A stretch of 64,000 nucleotides of DNA from DATHAP01 sp963762865. GTDB lineage: Bacteria; Actinomycetota; Actinomycetes; JACCUZ01. Where the stretch lies: positions 186,001 through 250,000 of the forward strand of contig CAVXNC010000003.1 of NCBI GenBank assembly GCA_963762865.1, written 5' to 3'. The position numbers were made by a program, and so were the translations under genes. Position 1 is the first letter of the stretch; every line of letters starts with the position of its first letter. Of this stretch, positions 18,364-27,480 are shown piece after piece. The notes beneath the pieces were generated by a model. The model had not been told where the DNA came from. It saw nothing but the letters and a program-made list of their open reading frames with translations, and made no database searches.

Positions 18364-19810
18364 CCACCAGCCGGGTCGCTGCGTTCGGCGTTCGGCGCCG
18401 AGAGGCGCCAGCGAGCGCGAGCGCGGCAAGCATCACCGGCAGGACCACGCTGGCCTGCTCGGGCCAGTCGAGCAGGGTGCCGCCGGCCAGGATGCCGCCG
18501 GCGAACAGGGGGTCCCCCACGCAGCGGGAGTCCGGAGCGCACGGCGCGAGCCGAACGGCGCGACAAGCGCCCAGAAGCCGGCGAGCAGACTGCTGCGTAG
18601 AGGAGGCCACCCAGGGTCCCCAGGTCGCCCCAGATGCCCAGGACGCTGCTCTGCGCGTCCCGGAACTTGATGGCGTCACTGCCGGTCAGCAGCTCGGTCG
18701 CCAGCGGCCCGGGCGCCGGGAGGCTGACGCCGTTCTGCGTGCCCTGCGCGAGCACCTCGGCGGCGTGCGACGTGGAGTTGCCGGGCCCGAGGCCGAGGAT
18801 CAGCTCCCTCGGTCCGCGACGTGAGCTCGTCGGCGACCTGGGGGAGGGCCTCCCGCAGGGTCGGTGCCGACGCGTCGCCCTCGTCGCCCGCCACGGCGAA
18901 CTGCTCGAGCGTGGTCGAGTGGCCGACGAAGACCCGCCAGGTGCCCTGGACGGACGGGGTCCACCAGAGGCCGATCGATGACGGCCAGCACGGCAGCCGC
19001 CACCACCCCGACGCGGCCGCGGTGTCCAGGCCGAGCGTCAAATCCGTCGCCGGTGCCGGCGCAGCGCCTGCCACCCGTGGGCGCCGAGGAGGAGCGCCAT
19101 GATCGGCAACCAGACGATCAGCGCAGCCTTGGCCTCGGAGTAGACCGCCAGGAGCGTCACGACGACGGGCCAGAGGATGCGCCACCGGTCACGGCCGCTC
19201 AGGACGAGTGCAGCGCTCGCCGGCAGCGCGAACACCGGCCAGAAGTTGTGCGAGGTGGTGCCGTCGACCAGGTCGGCCCCGAGCGGTGCCTTCTGCGCGA
19301 CCGACAGGGCGACGTACTGCACGAGGCCGACGAGGAGCTGCAGCAGGACCATCAGGACGAGCGGTCTGCCGGACGACCGGCGGGACCGGGGCGGCCGTGG
19401 CCATCACGACGAGGTAGAGCGCCAGCGGCAGCAGCACGAGCATCGACGCGCCCAGGGCGAGGCTGACGAGGGACGGCGCGTCGCCTGTCGACCACGACAG
19501 CAGCAGGGACAGCGCGAGCAGCGCGACGAGGACGCGTCACGACCCGGTGCGGACGGGGCAGCGCCGACCAGCCCAGAACGGCCACGACGAAGACTGCCGC
19601 GGCCGCGAGCGGAGTCAGCAGCGCGTCGAGGTTGACCAGGAAGCGCGGCAGGCCGGTGACCTCGACGAGCGGCCGGATCGTCACGCTCGTCAGCGCGAGA
19701 CCGACGAGGGCCCAGCACGCGGTCTGCGCCGTGCGCGCCAACTGCGCCCCCTCCCGATCGTCCGTGACCGCGTCATGCCCGGGTTGGTTGGCCAACCGGG
19801 TGGCGGTCAT
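18281..19810 (-). CDS. Polytopic membrane protein, Wzy/O-antigen ligase-like, frameshifted
   Basis: From ATG 19810 (TATRLANQPGHDAVTD) a chain of hydrophobic segments follows in three alternating frames: TACWALVGLALTSVTIRPLV, PLAAAAVFVVAVLGWSALP, LLQLLVGLVQYVALSVAQ, WPVFALPASAALVLSG, WRILWPVVVTLLAVYSEAKA and ALIVWLPIMALLLGAHG. After a large loop with DELTSRTEGA and ELLTGSDAIKFRDAQSSVLG the end reads GTLGGLLYAAV and LPVMLAALALAGASRR. The pattern (about 12 helices with one big polar loop) fits an O-antigen polymerase or ligase, but no SRxG motif could be placed with confidence. At least six indels. The stop as read is at 18281, inside the convergent fcl 3' end; the true stop may lie a few dozen bases earlier. 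Confidence 0.6.
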
Positions 19811-19913
19811 GAACGGGACTCCTCGGGATGGCGGCACGCGTCGAGCCGGTGACCCGGACGGCGGGTTCCAAGCCTACGGGCAGCCTGGATCGTCACCGGC
19901 TCGACGCGTGCCC

Positions 19914-21230
19914 TCAGCCTCCCTGGACCATGATCGGCAGCGCGCCGACCTGCAGCTGGTCGCCGGCCTGCGCGTCCTGCGCCTTCCGGCCGACCTGCTG
20001 CGTCGACGAGGCGCCGTCCGGCAGGGTGACGGACGCGTGGTCTCGGGATTCCAGTACACCGTGCGGGCGCCGTCGGGGTGCTCGAGCTCGCAGGTCCACG
20101 TCTCTTCCGGCGTCCTGCTCGCAGGAGACCGACGTCGCGCCGATCATCCAGTCGTGCACGGTGCGGAACGCCTTGCCGGCCGGGCGTGACCGTCGCCCCG
20201 TCCGGCTCCACCATCAGCGTCCCGACGATGGTCTGCTGGTCCCAGCCGTACCAGTAGACCCTCTCGACGCCGTTCGCCGCGTTGAGCAGGTAGGTGGCGA
20301 CCACGTTCATCACCTGCTCGTCCTTCGGGGCGGGCGGCACCTCGAGACCGGTCAGGCCGTAGTTGATCTCGGTGTTCCAGATCGGCTGGTCGACGCCGTT
20401 CTCGGTGAGGACGGCTCGCACCTGCTCGAGGAGCTCCATGGACGTCTCCGGCGTCCCCTCGGCCTTCGGGTAGAGCTGCAGCGAGACGACGTCGAAGAAC
20501 TCGGCGACCGACTGGCCTTCGACCGTGCTGCCGTAGAACCGCTTCGAGCCACTTCTGCTGGCTGGGCAGCCGGGTCACCATCGCGGGCGAGACCAGCGTC
20601 GGGCGCGGCGACACGTCAGCGATGGCGTCGTACGCCGCCTTGGTCAGCTTGGCCATCTCCACGGGGGAGCCGCTCCAGAAACCGTCGACATTGGCCTCGT
20701 TCCAGACCTGCAGGATCACCGGCTTGCCGGCGTACCGCTCGGCGACGGCCTGGACGTAGGCCGTCCACGCCTCCAGCTTCGGCGGCGACGCCGCGCCCTC
20801 GCCGTAGAAGCTCTCCGCCGAGGGGTCCTTGGCGTGGAATGCCGGGGTCTGCCCGAGCACGAGGAGCACGTCGGACTCGTGCTCCTCGGCGGCCTCGACG
20901 ATCGAGTCGAGGCGGTCGAAGTTGTACTCGCCCGGCGCGGTCTCGATCTCCCGCCACGTGACGCCGGCGTCCCAGGCGCGCAACGAGCCGACCGGCGCGT
21001 CCGGCCAGCCACCTGCGTCCGGCTCGCCGAGGGGCTCGTGGTCGTGGACGCCGAAGAACGTGCCCGCGATCCCCTCCCCGGCGGCGGCGGGCTCTCGGAC
21101 CCGCTGGCCTTGGGGGCCGGCCGGGCTTGGGCTCGTCGTCGGCGCAGCCGGCCAGGCTCACGGCCAGCGCGGCGCAGAGGAGGAGGGCGGTGGGAAACGG
21201 GCGTGGGTTCGTGTGTCGGAGTCGGCGCAC
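19914..21230 (-). CDS. Secreted glycoside hydrolase lipoprotein (clan GH-A type), frameshifted
   Basis: GTG 21230 begins a lipoprotein signal peptide whose core TALLLCAALAVSLAGC ends in the lipobox LAGC, so the enzyme should be anchored outside the membrane. After a frame break the TIM-barrel domain reads VGSLRAWDAGVTWREIETAP, LDSIVEAAEEHESDVLLVLG, TPAFHAKDPSAESFYG and VILQVWNEANVDGFW. In VWNEAN the glutamate is the expected acid/base, and QPIWNTEINYGLTGLE later supplies the expected nucleophile glutamate of clan GH-A (GH5/GH39-like). The C-terminal part is a small beta-type domain. Breaks lie near 21110, 20540 and 20190. In a polysaccharide locus it may trim the product during export or release. 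The substrate is unknown. Confidence 0.78.
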
Positions 21231-21365
21231 GGTCAACGTATAAGAAGTAGGTAGGGGACATCGTCGTGGGTTGGGTCGGATCTGGCGGGCGACACGGCTA
21301 GTCTTGCGCGGAGTGGTCACTGAGGGGGAGGCTCGCGCGCAGATGACTAGGCGGCCCCGCTGCGC

Positions 21366-21818
21366 ATGAGACTGCGTGAGATGGTCCACGAGCTGGCGAA
21401 GTACGGCGTAGTCGGTCTGGTAGCACTCGCTGTAGACGTAGGACTTGTTCAACGCGCTGCAGTACGCGGGAGACGAGGGCACACTGCACGGAAAGCCGTC
21501 TGCTAGCCAGATCGTCTCGGTGGTCGTGGAAGAGACAGTTGCCTTCTTCGGTAACAGGCTACTGGACGTTCAGTGGAAGGGGGGGAGCGAAGCTGCACCG
21601 GGAGTACGCGCTGTTCTTAGTCTTCAAAGCCGTCGGCCTGGCGATAGCACTCGCCTGACTGTGGGTGTAGCACTACCTACTGGGGCTGACAGACAAGGTC
21701 GCGGACAATGTCGCGGCCAAGTAGTGGGGCTGGGGCTGGCGACAGCTTTCAGGTTCTGGTAGTACAGCACTTAGTGTTCACAGCGCGGGAGCAGTCAGAC
21801 GTCAGCTCGGTGGTGTGA
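21366..21818 (+). CDS. GtrA-family membrane protein, frameshifted and with in-frame TAG
   Basis: Small four-helix membrane protein of the GtrA family, proposed to help flip polyprenyl-phosphate sugars. From ATG 21366 the sequence reads RLREMVHELAKYGVVGLVAL then, after a frame break, LFNALQYAG. Further pieces are SQIVSVVVEETVAFFGNR, HREYALFLVFKAVGLAIALA and GLGLATAFRFW. The C-terminal family motif FRFWSYRTLVF can be recovered only if the TAG at 21760 stands for Ser. A second TAG at 21668 interrupts a WVSHYLLGL-like stretch. The neighbours (DPM-like GT2 and GT39-like enzyme) are the classical partners of GtrA. Either an unpolished sequence or a decaying gene. Confidence 0.7.
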
Positions 21819-21884
21819 CGAGTGACAGAACGGTAGTGTAACGTTCCACGACGGACGACGACAGCTCCTCGAGAGGTTCCTCAC

Positions 21885-22571
21885 ATGAAGCTCTCGATCC
21901 TCATGCCCGTCTACAACGAGGCAGAGACTCTCGACTCGGCTATCAAGCGGGTACTGTCCGTGGACGTACCCGTGCGAGATCGAGCTAGTGCTCGTAGATG
22001 ACGGCAGCACGAGACGGGACGGACGCGGTACTGCCGCCGTGCAGGACGACCGGGTGATACAGCACGGACACGCGAGGAACAAGGGAAAGGGCGCGGCGAT
22101 CCGGACGGCGTACGAGCTGAGCGACAGGCGACTACATGATCATCTGTGACGCCGACCTGGAGTACTCACCAGAGGAGATCCCGTCGCTGCTCGCGCCAGT
22201 GCTCGAACGGCGAGGCGAAGATCGTCTACGGCACGCGGACGTTCGGCAGCCACACGGCCTACTCCTTCTGGTACGTCATGGGCAACAAGGCCGTGACGAT
22301 GTGGGCGAACGTACTCTACAACTCGTGGATCAGTGACCTGGAAACCTGCTTCAAGCTGTTGCCTCTCGACCTCTACAGGGCTCTGGACATCCGGTCGGCA
22401 GGCTTCGGGATGGAGGCCGAGGTCACGGCGAAGCTCCTCGGGCCGGGCACCGGCCTACGAGGTGCCGATCTCGTACACCGCGCGTCGCGCGAAGAGGGGA
22501 AGAAGCTCACCTGGCGGGACGGTGTCGAGGCCTTGTGGATCCTCGCGAGGCTTCGGATCCGCACTCGTTGA
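21885..22571 (+). CDS. Dolichol-phosphate-mannose synthase-like GT2, frameshifted
   Basis: ATG 21885 starts KLSILMPVYNEAETLDSAIK, then in shifted frames CEIELVLVDDGSTRDGT, the acidic site YMIICDADLEYSPEEIPSLL, AKIVYGTRTFGSHTAYSFWY, MGNKAVTMWANVLYNSWISD and LETCFKLLPLDLYRALDI. This is the DPM1/GT2 pattern (DDGSxD, DADLEYSPE, ETCFKL) for transfer of a hexose from a nucleotide sugar to polyprenyl phosphate. No C-terminal membrane segment is present, so the adjacent GtrA protein would supply it. Breaks lie near 21965, 22020 and 22205. The 3' half from 22146 is open to the stop at 22571. Confidence 0.82.
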
Positions 22572-22665
22572 CAGGCGCTGATCTAACCCAAGCGGATGAG
22601 ACGCACGCCACCTCGAGGGGCGGAGCCACGCGCAAGACGTCGCTGATGCACACACGGGGGAACGG

Positions 22666-24530
22666 GTGAGGGTGGTCGCGGCCGCGTTGCTCTTCGCGGG
22701 CTGCGGTGTAGGCTGGTTCATCGCACTGGCGGCCGAGTAGAGAAGCCTGCGGATCGGCGCTGCAAGCTTTCCTGGTCATGGGCATGGCAGTGCTGGTCCT
22801 TGCCGAGACACTGTCCGCGACTAGCATGCTCACGGTCGCCGGGTGCGTTGTCTGTGGGTACTAGTCAACTCGGCAGGCTGGGAGCTAGAGTTACGACGGC
22901 TGAGTGAGATGGGTACTCTCCTCAGACGGGCACGATAGGTAGAGTACGGGCAGTGCACTGGCTGCCTTAGTCGAAGTGGACGCAATACAGACGTTCCTGA
23001 GTGTCTACGTGTCCCAGAACAACTGGGACTAGATGACCTACCACCTCGAGCGCATAGAGCACTGGGTCTCGCAGGGCTCGGTCTCCTTCTACTAGACGAA
23101 CATAGACAGACAGCTGTGGTACTCACCGTTGGCAGAGTACGGCGCACTGCATGCGCGACTGCTCACTGATGGTGACCAGCTAGCCAACTGCCTGCAGCTC
23201 TCGGACTGGGTAGTGGCTGCAGCGGGTGTCTCACTGCTCGTCCGCGATATCGGCTACGGTCTGCGCGTACAGGGCGCCGCAGCACTGCTTGCTCTCACGA
23301 TGCCTGCCGCGATCACGCAGGCAACGACAACGCAGAACGATCTCATCGCCGCCGCGCTGGTAGTGAGCTGTGTCTGGGGCCTGATGACCATGATCAGGGC
23401 CGAAGGTCAGGTGGCGGGCCACGTACTCGCTATGACCGCGGGCAGTGCGGCGCTGGCCGTGGCTACGAAGCTCACGGCGGTGATGTTCCTCGCGCAGTTC
23501 GCCGTGTGGTGGTTAGTGGTCGCGGCTCGGCGAGGACCTCGACGGGCCCTGGCGCAGGCGGCGATACTCGCTCTACCCGTGCTGCTACTGAACGCTCCGC
23601 ACTGGGTGCGAACAGCTGCAGTGTTCGGCTCGCCGCTCGGGCGCGGACGTGAGTACACGGCAAAAGAGCAGTACGGGCTCGGTGTACTCGTAGAGAACAT
23701 GGCGAGGAACGAGGCCGGTGCATTCGCGGCGCCGGTCGTGTCGGAAGGTGATCCCGGTGCGACCTGGAACGATCTGCTCTCTCGGGGGGTCGTCCACGTT
23801 CTTGCCGCGCTCCGCCTTGACGCGAACGACAAGGTGAGCACGACTACTGGGGAGGGATTCGTCGTCGGCTTCGACTGGCAGGAGGACTTGACGAGCAACC
23901 TGCACCACCTGGTACTGCTCGTAGCGGCCGTAGAGGTGCTTCTCCGATCTAAGCGCGACACGCGGCGGCAGGAGATCGGGTTCGCGATAGCCGTTGACGC
24001 TGGCTTCGTCGTCTTCTCGGCTCTTCTCAGATGGCAGCAATGGGGCATCCGCCTGCTCGTGCCGCTGCTCATGCTGAGCCTCGTCCCGACTCGGCATTGC
24101 TCGGGCGACTCCCACGACGGGTGATGACGGGCGTCGTCGTTGGTGGCCGTCCTGGGTGCGTCGCGTGGCTTGCTCTTCAACCGAAGCGAAGCCTGATGTC
24201 GGACCTGGCGCCATGGATCGTCAACGACACGATCTGGCAAGCGGGTCGCGTGAGAGGACTACTTCCTCTACCGCGCAGAGCTGCGGGAGCAGTACGAGTT
24301 AGCGGCTCGGCGGGTGGTCGACGAGCGGTAGAGATGACGTGGCGCTGATCCAGGGTCCGGATGACTGGGAGTACCCCCTGTGGGTCCTTCTCAGGGAGAC
24401 GGGCTCGACTGCGCGGCTCAGGGGCATCAGGGTCGCCAACTCGTCGGAGGAGCTGGAGTCGGCGGCCAAGCCCGACATGATCATCTGCACGGTGCGTTGT
24501 GGAACGCCGCTCGGGTGGCGCCGAAGCTAG
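22666..24530 (+). pseudogene. GT39/ArnT-like membrane glycosyltransferase, broken by TAG codons and indels
   Basis: A multi-pass enzyme that uses a polyprenyl-phosphate sugar to glycosylate targets outside the membrane. The catalytic loop of the family, normally NNWDSMTYHxxRxxHW, is present at 23018-23080 but with TAG at 23030-23032 where Ser is expected. A second in-frame TAG is at 23093-23095 (SFY-stop-TNIDRQLW), and another at 22738-22740 in the first helix region. From 23129 the frame is open to 24124 and shows many helices (LLALTMPAAITQATTTQND, VLAMTAGSAALAVATKLTAV, LLRWQQWGIRLLVPLLML). The outer C-terminal domain continues in other frames with SDLAPWIVNDTIWQAG, LIQGPDDWEYPLWVLLRETG and NSSEELESAAKPDMIIC. 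The start and end are approximate. Confidence 0.65.
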
Positions 24531-24590
24531 AACGGAACGGTCACGGTGGCGTGGCTGGCGCAGGCTCGGTGAGGCGGACTCGGAGGACGG

Positions 24591-24765
24591 TTACCTTGCT
24601 GACAGCTCGCGGAAGTACCGAACCGTCTCCGCGAGTCCTTCTTGGAGGCGGACCCGGGGGGACCAGCCGAGGTGCTCGTTCGCGACTCCGATCGCGGGTC
24701 GGCGGCGAGCTGGGTCGTCCAGGGGCAACGGGCGGAAGACAGGTGCAGCGGAGTCCCGCATCCGG
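24591..24765 (-). pseudogene. C-terminal remnant of a UDP-glucuronate decarboxylase/dehydratase-type SDR
   Basis: The last 45-55 codons of an extended SDR: FRPLPLDDPARRRPAIGVA, then LGWSPRVRLQEGLAETVRYF and a TAA stop at 24591-24593. RPLPxDDPxRRRPDI is the characteristic tail of UDP-glucuronate decarboxylases and related dTDP-glucose dehydratases. Nothing upstream on the same strand continues the fold; the next DNA is the promoter region of the glycerophosphodiesterase. It therefore looks like a gene truncated by a rearrangement, and it marks the right border of the glycan locus. Confidence 0.65.
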
Positions 24766-24878
24766 TCTCCACCATTCACCTCATGGTGCCTCGCACCCGT
24801 AGAGCTGGGCCACGTCGCGACACGGTAACGTGGCCCACAGAGGTGGAATGCACGCCGGGGTGGGCACCCAGTGACAGC

Positions 24879-25709
24879 ATGGAGGCTGTGAGCGCCACGG
24901 CGCGCGGCACCGACGCGGTGCAGGTCGTCGCCCATCGCGGCTCGTCGGACGACGCCCCCGAGCACACGCTGAGCGCGTACAAGCGGGCGATCGCGGATGG
25001 CGCGGACGCCCTCGAGTGTGATGTCCGTCTCACCCGGGACGGACACCTCGTCTGCGTGCACGACCGGAGGATCAACCGGACCTCCAACGGGCGGGGCGTG
25101 CTGTCCACCCTCGAGCTGGCCGAGCTCGAAGGCCTGGACTGGGGGTCCTGGCGGGACTCGTGGGAGGACTTCGAGGACCCGGAGGTGCCCGACCGGGACC
25201 GGTCGGCGATCCTCACGCTGCGCAGTCTCCTGGAGATGGTCCACGCGGTCGACCGACCGGTCGGGCTGGCGATCGAGACCAAGCACCCGACGCGCTACGC
25301 CGGCCTCGTGGAGACGCGCCTGGTCCACCTGCTCGACCAGTTCGGGTGGGCCGGCACGAGGTCGCCGGTGCGGGTCATGAGCTTCTCGCAGGTGTCGCTG
25401 CGGCGGATGCGTGACCTGGCCCCGGACCTCTCCACGGTCCTGCTGATGGAGCGGGTTCCCCTGCGCTTCCGGGACGGCACGCTGCCGCCGTACGTGCCGA
25501 TCTCCGGGCCGAGCATCGAGATCGTCCGCGCCCACCCCCGCTACGTCGAGCGGGCGCACGCCCGTGGCAAGAAGGTGCACGTCTGGACCGTCGACGCCCA
25601 GGCGGACATCGACCTGTGCCTGGACCTGGGGGCTGACGCGATCATCACCAACAAGCCCGCTCGGGTGCTCCGGGCCCTGGGGCGCCCGCCGGACGCACGC
25701 CTGGCCTGA
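24879..25709 (+). CDS. Glycerophosphodiester phosphodiesterase
   Basis: Intact, 276 aa, no signal peptide, so probably cytoplasmic. Hydrolyses glycerophosphodiesters from lipid turnover to glycerol-3-phosphate and an alcohol. GDPD TIM barrel: VVAHRGSSDDAPEHTLSAYK (catalytic HRG, about residues 14-33), ADALECDVRLTRDGHLVCVH with the metal-binding E/D pair and the catalytic HD, then LEMVHAVDRPVGLAIETKHP and the C-terminal KKVHVWTVDAQADIDLCLDL and DAIITNKP. ATG 24879 is used; GTG 24888 is also possible. It is the first clean gene after the error-rich region. Confidence 0.93.
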   Translation: MEAVSATARGTDAVQVVAHRGSSDDAPEHTLSAYKRAIADGADALECDVRLTRDGHLVCVHDRRINRTSNGRGVLSTLELAELEGLDWGSWRDSWEDFEDPEVPDRDRSAILTLRSLLEMVHAVDRPVGLAIETKHPTRYAGLVETRLVHLLDQFGWAGTRSPVRVMSFSQVSLRRMRDLAPDLSTVLLMERVPLRFRDGTLPPYVPISGPSIEIVRAHPRYVERAHARGKKVHVWTVDAQADIDLCLDLGADAIITNKPARVLRALGRPPDARLA

Positions 25710-25783
25710 CGTTGTTTCGTCCCGCCTGGGTCGGGCAGGCGGACAGGTGACCGAGAAGGGCTCTCAGCCGGGAAGGACCTGAC

Positions 25784-26263
25784 ATGGGCGCGGGGGCGGC
25801 CCGGGCCGGTGCAGCAGCGTCGGTGACCGTGCCACACGAGCGCACCAGCGTGCGGCTTGTCCGACACGCCATGGCCGACCAGCTCGATGCAGCCGGCGTG
25901 GCCGCCGACGAGCGCGACGACGCGATGTTGGTGCTGTCCGAGCTGGTCAGCAACGCGGTCAAGCACGCAGCCCCGCTGCCGAGCGGGGAGATCGCGGTGC
26001 GCTGGGAGGTCCGTGACGACCTGCTGCACATCGAGATCACCGACGGCGGCGCCGGCACTCGGCCGCGCGCCAGCGTCGCCGCGCTGTCCGCACTGGGCGG
26101 CCGGGGGTTGGACATCGTCCGCACGGTCAGCGTGGACTGGGGGGTCACCGAGGGCGACGGGAGCGTGACCGTGTGGGCGGAGGTGCCACGGACGGCGCCC
26201 GTCGACCTGACGGCAGCGGCTCCGGTCACGCCCGGCCAGGACCCGGGTGGCCCGCCCCGTTAG
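25784..26263 (+). CDS. RsbW/SpoIIAB-type ATP-binding regulatory protein
   Basis: Intact, 159 aa. An HATPase_c (GHKL) domain of the kind used by anti-sigma factors and switch kinases. Residues 18-40 form the first helix (ERTSVRLVRHAMADQLDAAG), the N-box is LSELVSNAVKHAAPLPSG (about 50-67), the G1 box is IEITDGGAGTRPR and the G2 box ALGGRGLDIVRTVSVDWGV. It lacks a receptor or histidine-phosphorylation domain. A GAAGG ribosome site is 5 nt before the ATG. No sigma factor or anti-sigma antagonist is next to it; such stand-alone RsbW-like proteins are numerous in actinobacteria, and their partners are unlinked. Confidence 0.85.
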   Translation: MGAGAARAGAAASVTVPHERTSVRLVRHAMADQLDAAGVAADERDDAMLVLSELVSNAVKHAAPLPSGEIAVRWEVRDDLLHIEITDGGAGTRPRASVAALSALGGRGLDIVRTVSVDWGVTEGDGSVTVWAEVPRTAPVDLTAAAPVTPGQDPGGPPR

Positions 26264-26266
26264 TCT
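26261..26266 (+). promoter_or_regulatory. Candidate -10 box (TAGTCT) of the DUF5926 gene
   Basis: TAGTCT with 7 nt to ATG 26274. It overlaps the stop region of the upstream RsbW-like gene, so the DUF5926 gene can be transcribed separately and leaderless. Confidence 0.45.
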
Positions 26267-26273
26267 CCGGCGG

Positions 26274-27242
26274 ATGGGAAAGAAGGCCAGCCGACGCCGC
26301 TCGGGCGCCGCGTCACCCGGGGCACGGCACGAGGGCACGGTCGCCGTCGTCGGTGCCCGGGAGCCGTGCCCCTGCGGGTCCGGCCGCCGCTACAAGGCCT
26401 GCCACGGTCGCGGAACGGTCGACGAGACCGAGCGGTTCGTCCAGCGCCCGTTCGAGGGGCTGGCCAGCGAGTGTGACTGGGTCGCGCTGCGCGAGATCGT
26501 GCCGGCGGCCACAGCGCCGTTGACGCTGCGAGGTGATGCGGGGGACCGCGAGGCGACCCTGGCCACCGTGCTGCCGATGGCCTGGCCGGGGCTGGTACGC
26601 CAGGACGGCGCTGTCTTCGCGGGGTTGCAGGTCAACGGCGGGTCGGGCGACGCCAGCCGCGACGTCGCGCACGCCCTCGAGCTTGCTCTCGACGCCGCGC
26701 CGGGGACGCCGATCGCACCGGTCACCCTGCCGGGACCGGGCGCGCGCCTCCAGGACCTGCTGGACCCGGAGGCACCCCTGCAGGTCAGCGTGCACAGCGG
26801 CTTCGACTTCTGGCTCGACGGAGTCGACGACGAGTCGCCGGACGTGGTGGCCAGCATGGAGCGCGCCAACGAGGCGGTCGTCCCCACGGCGCGCCTGACG
26901 TCGGTGGACGCGGCGTACTGGTGCGAGATCCGCGGCCGGCAGCACCTCCGCTGGGTGCTGCCCCACGACGAGGAGGCCTTCCTCGACGCCATCTCCCGGC
27001 TGCACGCCCGCCAGGCCGACGGCCTCGGCGAGGGCAGCCGCTACGTCGGGTCGTTCCGCGCGCACGGACTCGCCGTGCCGGTCTGGGACCTGGCCGAGGG
27101 CACGACGGCCGAGGCGACGGAGGAACCGATCGCCGCGCTCGCCGGTCGGCTCGCGGAGGCCATGGCGGACAGCACCCCGCTCGACGACGCCGGACGGCGC
27201 GCGCGGGCCGGCCTGCGTAGCCGGCAGATCACGCTTCGCTGA
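26274..27242 (+). CDS. DUF5926 family protein with SEC-C zinc motif
   Basis: Intact, 322 aa, soluble. After a basic start (GKKASRRRSG) the SEC-C motif REPCPCGSGRRYKACHG (about residues 26-42) supplies Cys and His ligands for zinc, as in the C-terminal tail of SecA. The remainder (FEGLASECDWVALREIVPA, DLLDPEAPLQVSVHSGFDFW, RQHLRWVLPHDEEAFLDAI) matches an actinobacteria-specific family with no known activity. Possible roles are ribosome or SecB-type binding, by analogy with other SEC-C proteins; this is only inference. ATG 26274 is chosen over the earlier in-frame ATG 26247 because of the TAGTCT box and because homology starts at GKK. Confidence 0.82.
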   Translation: MGKKASRRRSGAASPGARHEGTVAVVGAREPCPCGSGRRYKACHGRGTVDETERFVQRPFEGLASECDWVALREIVPAATAPLTLRGDAGDREATLATVLPMAWPGLVRQDGAVFAGLQVNGGSGDASRDVAHALELALDAAPGTPIAPVTLPGPGARLQDLLDPEAPLQVSVHSGFDFWLDGVDDESPDVVASMERANEAVVPTARLTSVDAAYWCEIRGRQHLRWVLPHDEEAFLDAISRLHARQADGLGEGSRYVGSFRAHGLAVPVWDLAEGTTAEATEEPIAALAGRLAEAMADSTPLDDAGRRARAGLRSRQITLR

Positions 27243-27339
27243 GCGTGCCCCCGGTGGTGTAGTTCCTTCGCATCGTTGTCGGCCGGGGGGCGGCGTTCCG
27301 ACTTGCACGGCCGACCATTCCGGATATCGTTGAGCCCAA

Positions 27340-27379
27340 GCCCGAGCGCTGCTGCATCCCCCGTCGGTTGCGCTCGGGC
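27340..27379. terminator. Hairpin between convergent DUF5926 and arcA genes
   Basis: GCCCGAGCG at 27340-27348 pairs perfectly with CGCTCGGGC at 27371-27379, with a 22-nt loop; CCCTTCC follows on the plus strand. The site lies in the 238-base gap between two converging genes, so it probably ends transcription from one or both sides. There is no strong U-run. Confidence 0.5.
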
Positions 27380-27480
27380 CCTTCCATGTCCGCAGTCGTT
27401 GTCGGCGTTGACAACTGATTTCGTGCTTCGTTGACTGGACGCCGTCAGACCGCACCGAGCCGCCAGCCGCGACGGCTCCG

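Noticed and set aside
21239..21365. Small secreted peptide gene between the glycosidase and GtrA
   Set aside because: No frame has a start, ribosome site and conserved-looking sequence; the DNA is better explained as divergent promoter region.
21366..24124. Genetic-code change with TAG as serine
   Set aside because: TAG terminates cvnD and fcl normally, the affected region is also full of indels, and the same C-to-A bias appears in non-stop codons. Kept only as something to exclude.
27243..27480. Small gene in the arcA-DUF5926 gap
   Set aside because: Only a hairpin is evident; possible frames are short and cross the hairpin.
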